Source: Struthio camelus (Eukaryota; Chordata; Aves; Struthioniformes; Struthionidae). Taken from it: DNA of 64,000 nt. A model generated the notes under the pieces. The model was not told the DNA's origin. It made no database searches and saw only the letters and a program-made list of their open reading frames with translations. Position numbers and translations under genes: made by a program. The stretch is taken from positions 10,254,214 to 10,318,213 of the forward strand of contig NC_090964.1 of NCBI RefSeq assembly GCF_040807025.1. Reading direction: 5' to 3'. Positions 1-11,800 of the stretch are shown piece after piece (the first letter of the stretch is position 1; the number at the start of each line of letters is the position of its first letter).

Positions 1-2872
1 GCTCCTCCCCGCCGCCCCCCCCCCCCCGGGAATTCAGAGGAGTTTTAATGTAATTCAGAGGAATTTTAATGTCAGTTTAAAACACTGCTGTGAAAGGTAG
101 AAGCAATTCTTTTTTTCTATTTCCCTTCTCCTCCCCTCAAAATACAGGAGTCAGTTAACCTGTATGGTAATTCTGGAGGGATAATGTAGATAATGTTATT
201 TTCACTGCAGTTTACTTTTAAGAAATTGTTTATGTGCATAATAGTTACCACCTCCACAAATTGCTTCTGATCAGGCCAGTTAAAGGCTCATCTCTTTCAC
301 AGATATTGGGAAATCTGTTTTTTTCCCTTTCCTTTTAAGTTAAAGATTTTGTATCTTGCAGCAGCATTCCGGTTGGATCTGGTAAAAATTATGTTCAGCT
401 GCCTTTTCACTAAGCTTAAGTGAGTAACAATTATTCTGAAAATCATTAGGCTATAAGCACTTGCAACTGTTAACAATTAAAGATTTTCAAAATGCAGAGG
501 CTGTAATAAACATACAGTTGGAGAGAGAAGGACAGGACAAAACCAAATTAGAGGCGGAGACTTGAGTCAAACTGAGTCCTTTGCAGAAGGAAGCTGGAAT
601 GCTGGAAGATATGTTGTCGTTTGGGAATATCTGCCTAGCTGTGAAGCAACTTTGACAATTGGAAATGAAGGCACCCTGTATAAACATGATTGTTTCCTCT
701 GTGCTGCTGCTGAACCTACTTGCGCTTTGCAAATAGCATCTTAAAAAAAAAATCAAAATGGAGGGGGTTAGTACAGACAAATCATCTTGTATGGAGTTAG
801 CATATTCTCTGAGGTAGGTCTAACGTGTTATTTTAGCATAAAAATCCATTTTAGTGTACTTGAGTGTACATCATGAAAATGGTTTTACTCTTAGTCTTCG
901 TTCCAGAGGCTTACTTTGTATTCTAGGTTGTCTTCCCATGTTTGAGTCTACCTGAAGTTACTTGCTTTCTTTATGGTTTTGTTTTGCGTTTGTAAGCATT
1001 CTAAAATAGTGGACTCTCTAAAACTTGTAGTGTGTTTTAGCCAGCTAGCTACAGAGACTGCCAGACCTGGGAGAATTATCGTTACTTTTATTGTTTCTTT
1101 TGCATAGCATTTATTGTATTTTTTTTAAATGATTTCTTGTAAATCGTCTCTGCAACTTTTAGAGTTAGATTTTTTCCTGCTGCAAGCCACTCTAAAATGA
1201 CAGAATAGATTTTGGAAGCAGCATACAACAGGTCCCCTGCTCATAATTGGCAACAAATGCAGTAGTTGTCTGAAAATGGGAGCGTATATGTTCTGCTTAG
1301 TGCTTTTGAATAGGATTCCTCTTTTAATTGGTTCATTCTTGCTGTCTGCCCCTGCCTTTCCTTCTTGTTTGTTGCTGTTTTTCGAATGAGGAAGTGTCTC
1401 AGGTAAGTTGCTAGGGTTTTTTTGGGGTGGTTTCAAGTAAAGGAAGACGCATATGTTAAAATTGCCATTAAACGGTTTGCTAGCAGTGACTACAGTATGA
1501 GTAAATTGTTTCCTGTTAAACTCTAATGTATTTGATAGCTGGAAAAAATAAGAATAGATCTAAAGTTTGCTTTAACTGCATGTATGTACTTTACTGTTTT
1601 AGGAATTCTAATGGTAGTTTTTTCTGTTAGGTTTTGGGGGTGTGAGGCAGGGGAAAATAGGGGGCAGCAGTGAGTTGTGTTTTTTGCCAGTCTGGAGAAA
1701 GAAAGGGTGGGGGTAGTACATATCTTATTAGAATATGACCAATGAGCGTTTTAGAGCTGACTGGATCTCTATTAATGTAAGAGGTGAATCTGGAAATGGC
1801 ATCAGTAAACACTATTTACTAATGTTCCGTTTAGAAAATTTCTTCTGTTTAAACCTACTAGTTTGGACATTTTCTGTTTTACTAATACAAAGTTTCAGAC
1901 TTCCAGCGAACTTTATAGTTTTCTAACAGTTGTGAAGTATTTACTGTAAAGCTGGCATTTAATCCTGAGCTACATGGTGCTTTTAAATAGTAATGCAACT
2001 GCAGTTCCAAAAATTTACTGGAAAAGACTAATGAAACAGTCAGCCCTTAATGTTATGCCCTTTAAATCTGGAATCTTACAGGTTTTCTACTTAAGTCTTG
2101 GATTTCGTTCTGTTCTTCCTTATTAATACCCTGTACTCTTGGAAGCAAGCAGCTGGAACGCTGAACAGTGCCATCTCGTGGCGTCAGGCTAGAGAGAGAA
2201 TGCACACCACCTGACTGCTGCCTCGCTTTATTTGATGGAGTTCCAGGCCCTGAATTACAGCAAATGATGCACCTTTTGAAACTTAAACTGCAGAGCAGTG
2301 CGCCATTTACTCTAGTACTACTGTTCTCATTTTGAGGTGTTTTAATTCTTTTAACTCATCTGGCAAAGAAGTGGGGTTTCATCTTGGTCATCAGGATTTC
2401 AGAAGCATATGAAATAATTGAGGGACACAAGAAGGGGAAGATTCGGATCTGTTCCAATAATGGTAGCATGACCTGCATTAAAAAATGCTTCTTTGTGCAA
2501 GATAAGATGTAACCTTGGCCTTGAGCTGTAAGACCTTGAAATTTGAGACATGTCACTTTCCTTGAAGGTGGGTAGCAGCCACATTCCTCCTAGAAAGATC
2601 AAAAGCAGTGTGTACTCATCATGGTCTCTGCAGTGATTCTGAAGTCACTTGTTTGTCAGTATCGCAGATAGAAGTTATTTCCATTGCCATGTATTGAAGG
2701 CAAAGTGTAACACCTCAATTGGATGAGGATAAACAAAAGAAATTATTTTGAAGCTTAGAAATTAATTTTACCAATTCTTTTTATAAGGGTTCAAATACAA
2801 AGTTGTATGAGAGGAATAAACTTTAAAATATTATGTGCTTTTTCCTTTTTTTTTTTCCTCTCCTTTTATCAG
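1..2872 (+). other. THRAP3: THRAP3 intron, 5' of the first exon in the window
   Basis: No exon encoding the expected THRAP3 N-terminus is visible in any frame here, so this is read as intron. It is AT-rich and ends in a polypyrimidine tract and AG at 2871-2872. The first about 30 bases are a C-homopolymer-rich stretch unlike what follows. A tandem duplication of about 21 bp (aattcagagg plus a T-rich part) lies at 32-73. Nothing else was recognised. Confidence 0.6.
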
Positions 2873-5800
2873 TTCTAGGTCCCGCTCAAGGTCATATTCT
2901 CCATCTCATAACAGAGAAAGGAACCATCCAAGAGTCTATCAGAATCGGGATTTCAGAGGTCATAATAGAGGATACAGGAGACCGTATTATTTCCGTGGCC
3001 GAAATCGAGGGTTTTATCCATGGAGCCAGTATAACCGAGGAGGGTATGGAAATTACAGGTCAAACTGGCAAAATTATCGCCAAGCATATAGCCCTCGTAG
3101 AGGGAGGTCGCGTTCTCGTTCACCCAAGAGAAGGTCTCCTTCACCGCGGTCTAGAAGTCATTCTAGAAACTCTGATAAGTCGTCATCTGATCGGTCAAGG
3201 AGGTCTTCCTCTTCCCGATCTTCCTCAAATCATAGCAGAGTTGAGTCTTCCAAACGTAAGTCTGGAAAGGAGAAAAAGTCATCTTCCAAGGATGCCCGAG
3301 CATCTCAGGCTGCAGGAGATAATCAAGGTGATGATTCTAAGGAGCAACCATTTTCAGGAGCGGTGGCTCAAGATGTCAAGGCATCTGAGGGATCAAAACC
3401 ATGGCAAGATATGACCGCCTATGGTACGAGTTCAGCGTCGAGAGCTGCCGTGCCTGAACTTAGTCCACGGGAACGCAGTCCTGCGTTAAAAAGCCCCCTC
3501 CAGTCAGTCGTGGTAAGGCGTCGTTCTCCTCGGCCAAGTCCACTGCAGAAGTCAAGCCCTCCGCTGTCCAACCCGTCGCAGCTGAGCTCTGTTTTACCAA
3601 GCAGCACCTCCTTTCAGGCAGGCGCTCATCAGAGTCCGTTTGACCATGGCTCAGGAAGTTTGAGCCCAACAAGGAAGAGCCCTGTGTGCAAAAGTCCAAC
3701 ACCAATCAGTTCAATTTACGGTACATCTCAGAAGGAGGAAACCACAGCTCCTGGAGGAGGAGCCTTCTCAAAAAGGCAAGTGGTGGGTTTTGCTGTGCTC
3801 TGTGAAGTGTTCTGACAAGCCAGGTTGCATGTGTAGGCACGCTCTGGGAATGCTGCAAGGGCTCTGTGTGTGCTTGCAGGCTCCAGCTGAAATGAGGTTC
3901 CGGCATGCGCAGTGTGCCATGCTAGCAGCTTATCAGCTGTTTGGGCCTGGTACAGCCTAAATTATAAAACATCATATAGACCTAGCCCTGTGTTGTATCA
4001 AGTTGGAGTTTGTTTTCTGACTTAACTTGGCTAGTTATAAAGATTATGTTGGTTCCCTGTGAAACTATTTCTAGTTTACAGTGAATATGTGCCTGATGAG
4101 ATTTTCTAGCAACCTAACAGTGCACACTAGAAGCTTAATTTCTGTTGTTTACTTTTCAGTGTAAGATTTCAAAGTACTGCTTTTTTGTCTGGATCAGTTT
4201 TACTAACAAAAGATAATGGTCAGCCATTTTCAAAGCAACCTCATATTTTAAGTTAATGTTATTATCCAGTTAAGATTCTTGAATTGCATTAGATATTATA
4301 AATTGGCAAAAAATTAATTCGAACTGACTGCGTGTCCTGCTGCAAGCAGTCTGTGGCAGGCATAGCTGCGGTGCTTGTGTCTGTGTATGTGGGTGGTGCA
4401 ATAAGCTTAAGCACCAAGTTCATTACTGAAATTAAAAGAAGACTTTCCATGCAAGGCATCAGTTCACTACAGTCCTATTTTCTTGTTTATTCCGCTACAG
4501 ATTAGTACCTTGAGGTGACGCTTTGTTTCAAAAGATAAAATATCGTTCATGAATGGCTTTCAGTCGTCTTATTTTTTGAAGTAATTCTGAGTTGATTCAA
4601 TATCAAAGATCTCTGAACTTGAAAAGTTATTTAACTCCAGTTTGGGCTTTTTGGAGCAGTGAACTGTTTCCTCAAAGCTAGGATTTTGCTTGATGAATGC
4701 TTTAAAACATAGTTCTGATGCTTTAAATTAGCTTAGGCAAAGCTGTTGTTCTCACTAAGTGTTTTGTCTTCTCCCAGCAAAGTAAATATTTTTCTCCTTT
4801 TAACCTTTTTGCTTTTATTTGTGTTTACAGTCTATCATGAAATATTTAGCTTACCTAAGAAACTTGCATCCAAAATTTGAAGTAGCTTTTGAGGCTTTTA
4901 TTTCCAGTGTGTTGTTTAAAGCAGAACAGCCCAGGTTGAAAGTTTTGATGTGTTATTCTCCTGAACCAGGTTTGTAAGTAACTGAACTGATTGGGTAAGA
5001 TGTTACCGTTTTCCTTAAAATCGGTCTATGGGTAAGACGTTTTTATTTGTTCCTAAGCCTCATATCATCAGTTCTGCATTATCCTTTTTTTTTGTTTGTT
5101 TCCTGAATTTATTGAGAACGTAAAGTCGAAATCCAGGCTGAGTAGCCTGCTTTGCCCTTTAACTGTTACAGCCTAGAGTTTGCCTTCTGTATATGTGTAT
5201 CTTGAGATTTTCTAAAATTTATCTGCTTTCAAATGAAGCATTAACCTCTCTGATTTTCAGTAAGAGAATTACTGCAATGTTTGTTGTATGAATAGGTATC
5301 TGGAAGAGCAGAAAACTGAGAACGGGAAAGACAAGGAACAGAAAGTAGCAAGTGTTGAAAAAGAGAAAACAAAAGAAAAAGGGAGTTTCTCTGAGTTGGG
5401 ATCAACAGATGGAAAGACAAAATCTGACTCCTATGCCTCCAAAACCGACTCTGAAAAGGGATACCGTGGTAGCCAGTCACCCAAACGCTATAAGTTCCGT
5501 GATGACTTTGAGAAGCTAAAGATGTCGGAGTTCCACAAGGAAAGTCATTATGGCAAAGAGGAAGTAGACGAGCAGGAGAAGAAAGACAAGGCAAAGGGCC
5601 GAAAAGATTCGGAGTTTGACGATGAGCCCAAATTTATGTCTAAAGTGGTAGCAACAACGAGTAAAGGTCAGGATGAGGAGAGGCCAGGAAAATGGGAAGG
5701 CCTAGTGTTCTTACCACCTGGAAAAGAGAAGCAAAGGAAAACTGATGAAGTAGAGGAGGAAAGCTATTCTGAAAGATCTAAAAAAGAAGAGAGACCAGCA

Positions 5801-8800
5801 TCCAAGAGAGCTGAGCCAGGTCACAGGGGATTTGTTCCTGAAAAGAATTTTAGAGTGACCACTTACAAAGCAAGCCAGGAAAAAAGTTCTTCACCCCCGC
5901 CAAGGAAGGCTTCTGAAGTAAAGGAGAAGCCAGGCACCAAAGGAGATGGGCTAGCTCCTGGCAAATCCTCCTTTTCCATTACCCGGGAGGCCCAGGTCAA
6001 TATCCGAATGGATTCCTTTGATGAAGATCTTGCACGGTAAGTATTTGCTATTGTTTATGGGCAATCTAAATAGTGATTTCAGCTGCCTGTTTCTCTTCTT
6101 GAGATCTCAGTATGCTTGCCAAGTGTGGGGAAGGCTAAACAAGATTTACACCACACGTTTCATTTTTGGTGATAGATATTAAAATTTTTCTGGCATTAGA
6201 ACGTTTGTATGAACCCTTTATGTGGTAGAAGGTTAGAGGGTTTGCAGATGGAAGATGAAGGTTAAGTAACTTTTTCTTATCTTCTCTGACTTGATGCAAG
6301 ATTAGTTTAGAAGGTAAAAGCTTCTGGCTCACACTCCCCACTGCGCTGGGGCCTGAAAAGAATTCAGTACTTAAAGCTTCTAGCAGCAAGAAGACATTAT
6401 GGTGCAATAAAGCTACGGTGCAGCTTAAACTCTACGAAGGTCCGAGCCACTTCAGCATTGTTTCAAGAAATCTTAAGACTATAAAAAGTTACTCCAAAAA
6501 GTACTTTTGTAAAGTATTAGCCAGCAAGTGTTAATATGCTCTGAGGGATGTTAGAGGTTAATTTAGAATTTAGGAATGATGGGAAAGGTTCACAACCAGC
6601 TAGCGGCATAAGAGTTGGCTTGTGTTTCATAGGATGTCAGGGTTTAGCATCTGTACAGCTCTTCAGATATAGAGCAGCAAGTGATCTGAATTATTACACT
6701 AATGAGTTAAGTGAATTATTATTACACTAAAATGGATGAGTATATTTCAGATATGTTTAAATAACAGCTTACTCTTGCTATTGAATGTTTTTAGGTGACT
6801 CCATAGTACTAATCATAAAATGCAGTAGACTTCCAACCTCTGAAATATTAATCATCTTTTACTGCTTCCCTTTACCTTGCTCTTCTGTTCCATGTGGTCT
6901 GTTCTTTTTCTAGTCCGAGTGGCATATTGGCTCAGGAACGGAAGCTATGTCGTGACCTTGTGCACAGCAACAAGAAAGAGCAAGAATTTCGTTCTATTTT
7001 CCATCATATTCAGTCTGCTCAGTCTCAGCGAAGTCCTTCTGAACTGTTTGCTCAACATATAGTGACTATAGTCCATCATGTAAGAGGTAAGTCTCACGTC
7101 TGTGTGTCCTCAGATGAAGGTTCACTCTTTTCTTCCTTGCTCCAGTAAGCAAGTTTCATGCGCTCTAGCTAATACTCACAGTTCTTTTTCAGAAGACATG
7201 CTAGATTAGAATAGCAGCCAGATAATCACAGAATCATAGAATTATTCGGGTTGGAAGGAACTTCTGGAGATGTATTCCAGCCTGCTGCTCAAAGCAGAAC
7301 TTTCTTCCAGGTTGGATCAGATTGTCTGGGGCCTTCTGCAGTTGAATTTTGAAAAACTTGGGTATAGAGCACCTGGGTGCCTGTTCTAGTGTTAACTCCA
7401 ACTGCGGGAAAAATATTTTCCTTATATCCAGTTAGAATTTCTCTTGTACCTAGTGATGATTGTTTCTTGTCCTTTTACCATGTATCTCTGAGAAGAGTCT
7501 GGCCTTATCTTCTCTGTAATTCACCTTTAGGTAGTGGAAGACTGCAGCTATTACTTTTCCCACTAGCTTTTTCTTGCTTTCTCTTTTCTAAGCTAGACAA
7601 ACCACTTTCAGGCTCTGCTCATATGTCACGTGCTCCAGCCCCCTAATCGTCTTAGTGGTCCTCTGCTGTATTCTCCAATTTTGAGATCTCTTGCGGTAGA
7701 GGTTCCAAAAGTCAGCCCATATCCAGATGCAGCCTTACAAACAGGGAAGAATAATCACTTTATTGACCTGCTGACCACACTTATGCTAATATGTTCCAGT
7801 TTGTAGATAGCTTTTGTTGCTGTAAGGATGCATTCATTCATGCTTGGCTTGTCTGCCAGGATTTCCAAGCCCTTCTCTGTTAGAGCTGTTATTTAGCCTG
7901 TCCATCCACAGCCTATACCGGTAGATGGGACTCTTGTATCGCGGGTGAACTTTGCGTTGTCTCTGCTCGTGTTGGCCTGTTCTTCCAGCTTGTTGAGGTC
8001 CCTCTGGAGGGCAGCCCTGCCCTCCAGCATGTGAGCCGCTCCTCTCAATTTGATCTCCTCCACAGACCTGATGAGAGGGTATTGTCCCATCATCCCGTTT
8101 GTTGTTGAAGATATTAAACAGTATTGGCCCTTGATTTATGTAAAGGAAATTGCAAAGACAGAAGGGGCACTCTTGCTTTTACCTGAACAGTATTCAGGGA
8201 GATGATTGTGACTTAGAGTTTGTATATTCTAGTGAATTTGTACCTATATGATTAAATCATGTCTGTACAGTGAGATTCTACTCTCTTAATTTCAAAAGAG
8301 TGACTCTCGTTTGTCAACAGTGTTAGTTAGAGCTTGTCACTTGTGTGCTGCATGCATCCTGCGTGTGAATTTGACCAAGATGTAGGAGTAATTGCTTTTT
8401 CCAGTTTACAAAAATGGTATTAACTATGTGACACTTCTCACTCAAACCCCCAACAGAACATCACTTTGGGTCTTCAGGAATGACACTGAATGAACGCTTT
8501 ACAAAATATCTAAAGAAAGGAATGGAACAAGATGCAGCTAAAAACAAAAAGAGCCCTGAAATCCACAGGTTAGTGGCATTGGACTGTGTTTTAACTTTTC
8601 AGGATTATTTCATGTTTCCTTCTCTCAAACTCTGGAATAATTCTGGAATAAATCAAGACTAAGATTGAATGATATGTATCATTATCTAGTTAAAGTAGTG
8701 CAATACAGCAATCATAATATTAGTGTTACGTCTAATCTCCTCTCCAGTCTCTGACAAGAGAGACTAAGGAAGTCATTAAATCCATAAAGAATAGAAGTCT

Positions 8801-11800
8801 CTTTGTTGGGGGGGGGGGGGAGACGCTGTCTGTAGCATTTGATTGAATGCCTTACGTTCTGGATCATAAAGGCTTATCCTTTAGTAAGCTGTTGCAATTC
8901 CATCCAATGTAACCGAGTAAGCATATGGAGACATGACTCTTTTTTTTTTTTTTTTTAAGTTGCGCTGCTGTGCTCTTGTATTGTGTCTATGAATTACCTA
9001 GGTGTTAAAAAGTTCTGGTTTTAAAAAGACATTTAATTTTCTTTTTTTCGTTGTCACATCCCTCCTCCCACTTCTCAAAGTCCTTTTGTCTACAGCTGAA
9101 AGAGTACTTCTGGCAGTTATTTATTGGAAAGTAGTTTCATACCTACAAAACTATTCACGAATCTAAATAGCAGTATATAACTAGCTTGAGGCAAAATGGA
9201 CAAATGAGGAATTTTAAGGACCTTTGGAAATTTTGGACTACCTACTTTAAAATGGCATTTGATTGAAAAAAAACTTCATGTTATTCTTAGGGACAGGATA
9301 ATGCCTTGTGCTTCCTTTACTTTTAGGAGGATAGATATTTCTCCCAGTACTTTTAGAAAACATGGATTCTCTCAAGAGGAAACGAAAACTTCCAGAGATC
9401 CTGGCTTCAAGGTGAACTGTTACTCTGATTAGTTTAATTCAACAAAATGAGTGCATTGGGCATGAACTTAACAGTGATGTTTTTGTTTAAATTACTCTCT
9501 ACTTAAGTTTGTGTTTTTCTTTTAAGGATGGGCATAATTCTAAAAATGAACTACAAAGGGTTAATTTTTATTAAAAATGTATCAACAACCTTTGTGAAGT
9601 GGTTAGACTATGGTAAATGACCCCAAAGTCAATTGAGGTGAGCTTGAGAAAAAAGAGAGGATTTTTGGAACAAGTGCCCATGATGAGAGAAGAGACTTTT
9701 TGTGATATTTTTCTGCTTGTAAGTATTATTAAATCAATTGTATACACGCGATATTTCCAACCATGTTTTCGAAAAGACATGCATGTCAAAAAGAGGAAAG
9801 TAAAACTAAGTACTTATCTAAACCAAATACACTATTAAGCAGATGATAAATTTTGTTCTAACAACTTACTGTACCATTTCTGTTGATTGCTGTTACTTTA
9901 ACATTCAGCACCTGTTTTAGTAGATCCAGACCACTTGGAATTTAGTGTATTAGCTTTTCTAAGTACAACAGTGTTAAGCCATTGAACTCACTGTAAACGG
10001 TCATAAAAGTGGCTTAACGTAAAATGTTTGGGATTTTAACCTGTGTTTATTCACCTTCATACATATTTACGTTGAACATTGAAGAGATTTAAACAGTCCT
10101 GCTGAAACCTTACTTGTTTCATATTTGTTTTCGATTTTTTCCAAACACACTTGTGGCTTGACATGGACGATGGTGAGATGGATTTGATGGGCCTGAACTC
10201 TGAGCATCAGCTTGGCAGAGTGTATTATAAACGTGGTTTCCAAACAGCTCGCCAGCCTTCCGTGAAACAGACGTGCCCTCACAAACCCAAATAGGTGTTT
10301 GCTGTGCCACATAAGGGAGCTGCTGCTGGTTTTGTCACTTATCTGTCATCCATCGTGTTGGGAGCAGTTTTGTTCTCAGAGTAGAAATTAAAACTTTGCC
10401 TGGGGAAAGTAGAAGAGCAGAAAACCAAAACAAAACGTCTGCTCCCACTCCTGCGTTATTTGACATTTTTATTTAAACAAAAAAGTGTTTAGAAACTCAT
10501 GTAAGTAAAAAAAAAATTTAATAGCTAGAGAATTACTAATCCTTTGTATTTAATTCAAGGCAATTAATCTGATGTATGTTGCATAGAAAGTCATACAGTT
10601 CCCAAGAATAGTATTGTGTAAATAGTCTAAATTGGTGATCACCGAGCACAGCCATGGAGGCTGTATGTTATTACCAGCGACGCTGTGTGCAGTCTTCCCG
10701 CAAAAGTGCTGCTACTCAGTTGAACATTTCTCAAAACCACAGCCAATGTGAATTTGCTACTCTTGTATGTGCAGCCATGGCAAAACTTCATCTAAGTACC
10801 ACTGGTCTTAGAGTATCTACAGGTAACATAACTGTTTTCGTTTTCTCAAGAAAATATCTTAAGCAGCAATTTCAATAGAACTCTAAGCAAGCATTACCTG
10901 ATTTATTTTTAACTAACTAAAAGCAAAAAAAAAATAAACCTAGTTCTTGAATGTTCTTCTTCATACAGTTGGCTGGTTTTTTGCTTTGTGAAGCACCAGC
11001 TAACTTGCACCATTAGACTTGCTAGGATGATGTGGGGAGAATACTTCTTTCTGTGATGCTTTCTTGTCATCTTTCATATAGTGCCTCCCAGTTTGGGAGG
11101 AGACGATGTGCTCTAGGTGATGTCTGCCATAGAGCAAATCTTGTTGACAGACACATTAAAGGATACTCATCTGTGGGATGTTGGGGTTTTTCTAAATGGA
11201 ACATGACGGCTGCATTTCTGTGGCCTCTTTCTCTTATTACTTTGATCAGTAATCACTGTCTTAAGTATCTCCAAGTAGCAAACAGCCTTTGCTTCTCCTC
11301 AGGTACTGTTTCAGACCTGACGATTAAAATTCTTTCCACCCTGCTGGATGGTGTCTGTCAGCAGGGTAGTGAGCATGCTGCTGTTCAGCAACAAACATCC
11401 ACAGGACGTTAGACACTTTATTCATGCTACAGTTTTGAGACAACATATAATCAGTTGGATTGGATTTCCAAGTTCTCGGCTCTCACTGGCTGTGGTATCC
11501 AATAAGTGTCAACTTCTGTTTCTCCCTCCCCTATTACCAGACTGTTCTTACAGTGCTTAAAAGAGGAGAGTACAAGTTTAAAAAAAAAAAAAAACAAAAA
11601 AACAAACAAAAAAAAACCTTTATGTAGGTATGTAGGAAGGTTGAAGTCTATGAAATAAAAACTGATTTCGATAGTGAAATGTTTTACATCTTAGAATGAA
11701 TTATTGATTAAGTGTTTGGATAAACTCCTGCTCTCCGGAAGTCTGTGCAGTCAGTAGCAAAGTAATGGTGCTGAGCTGGTGCACTGTAAGCCTTCATATT

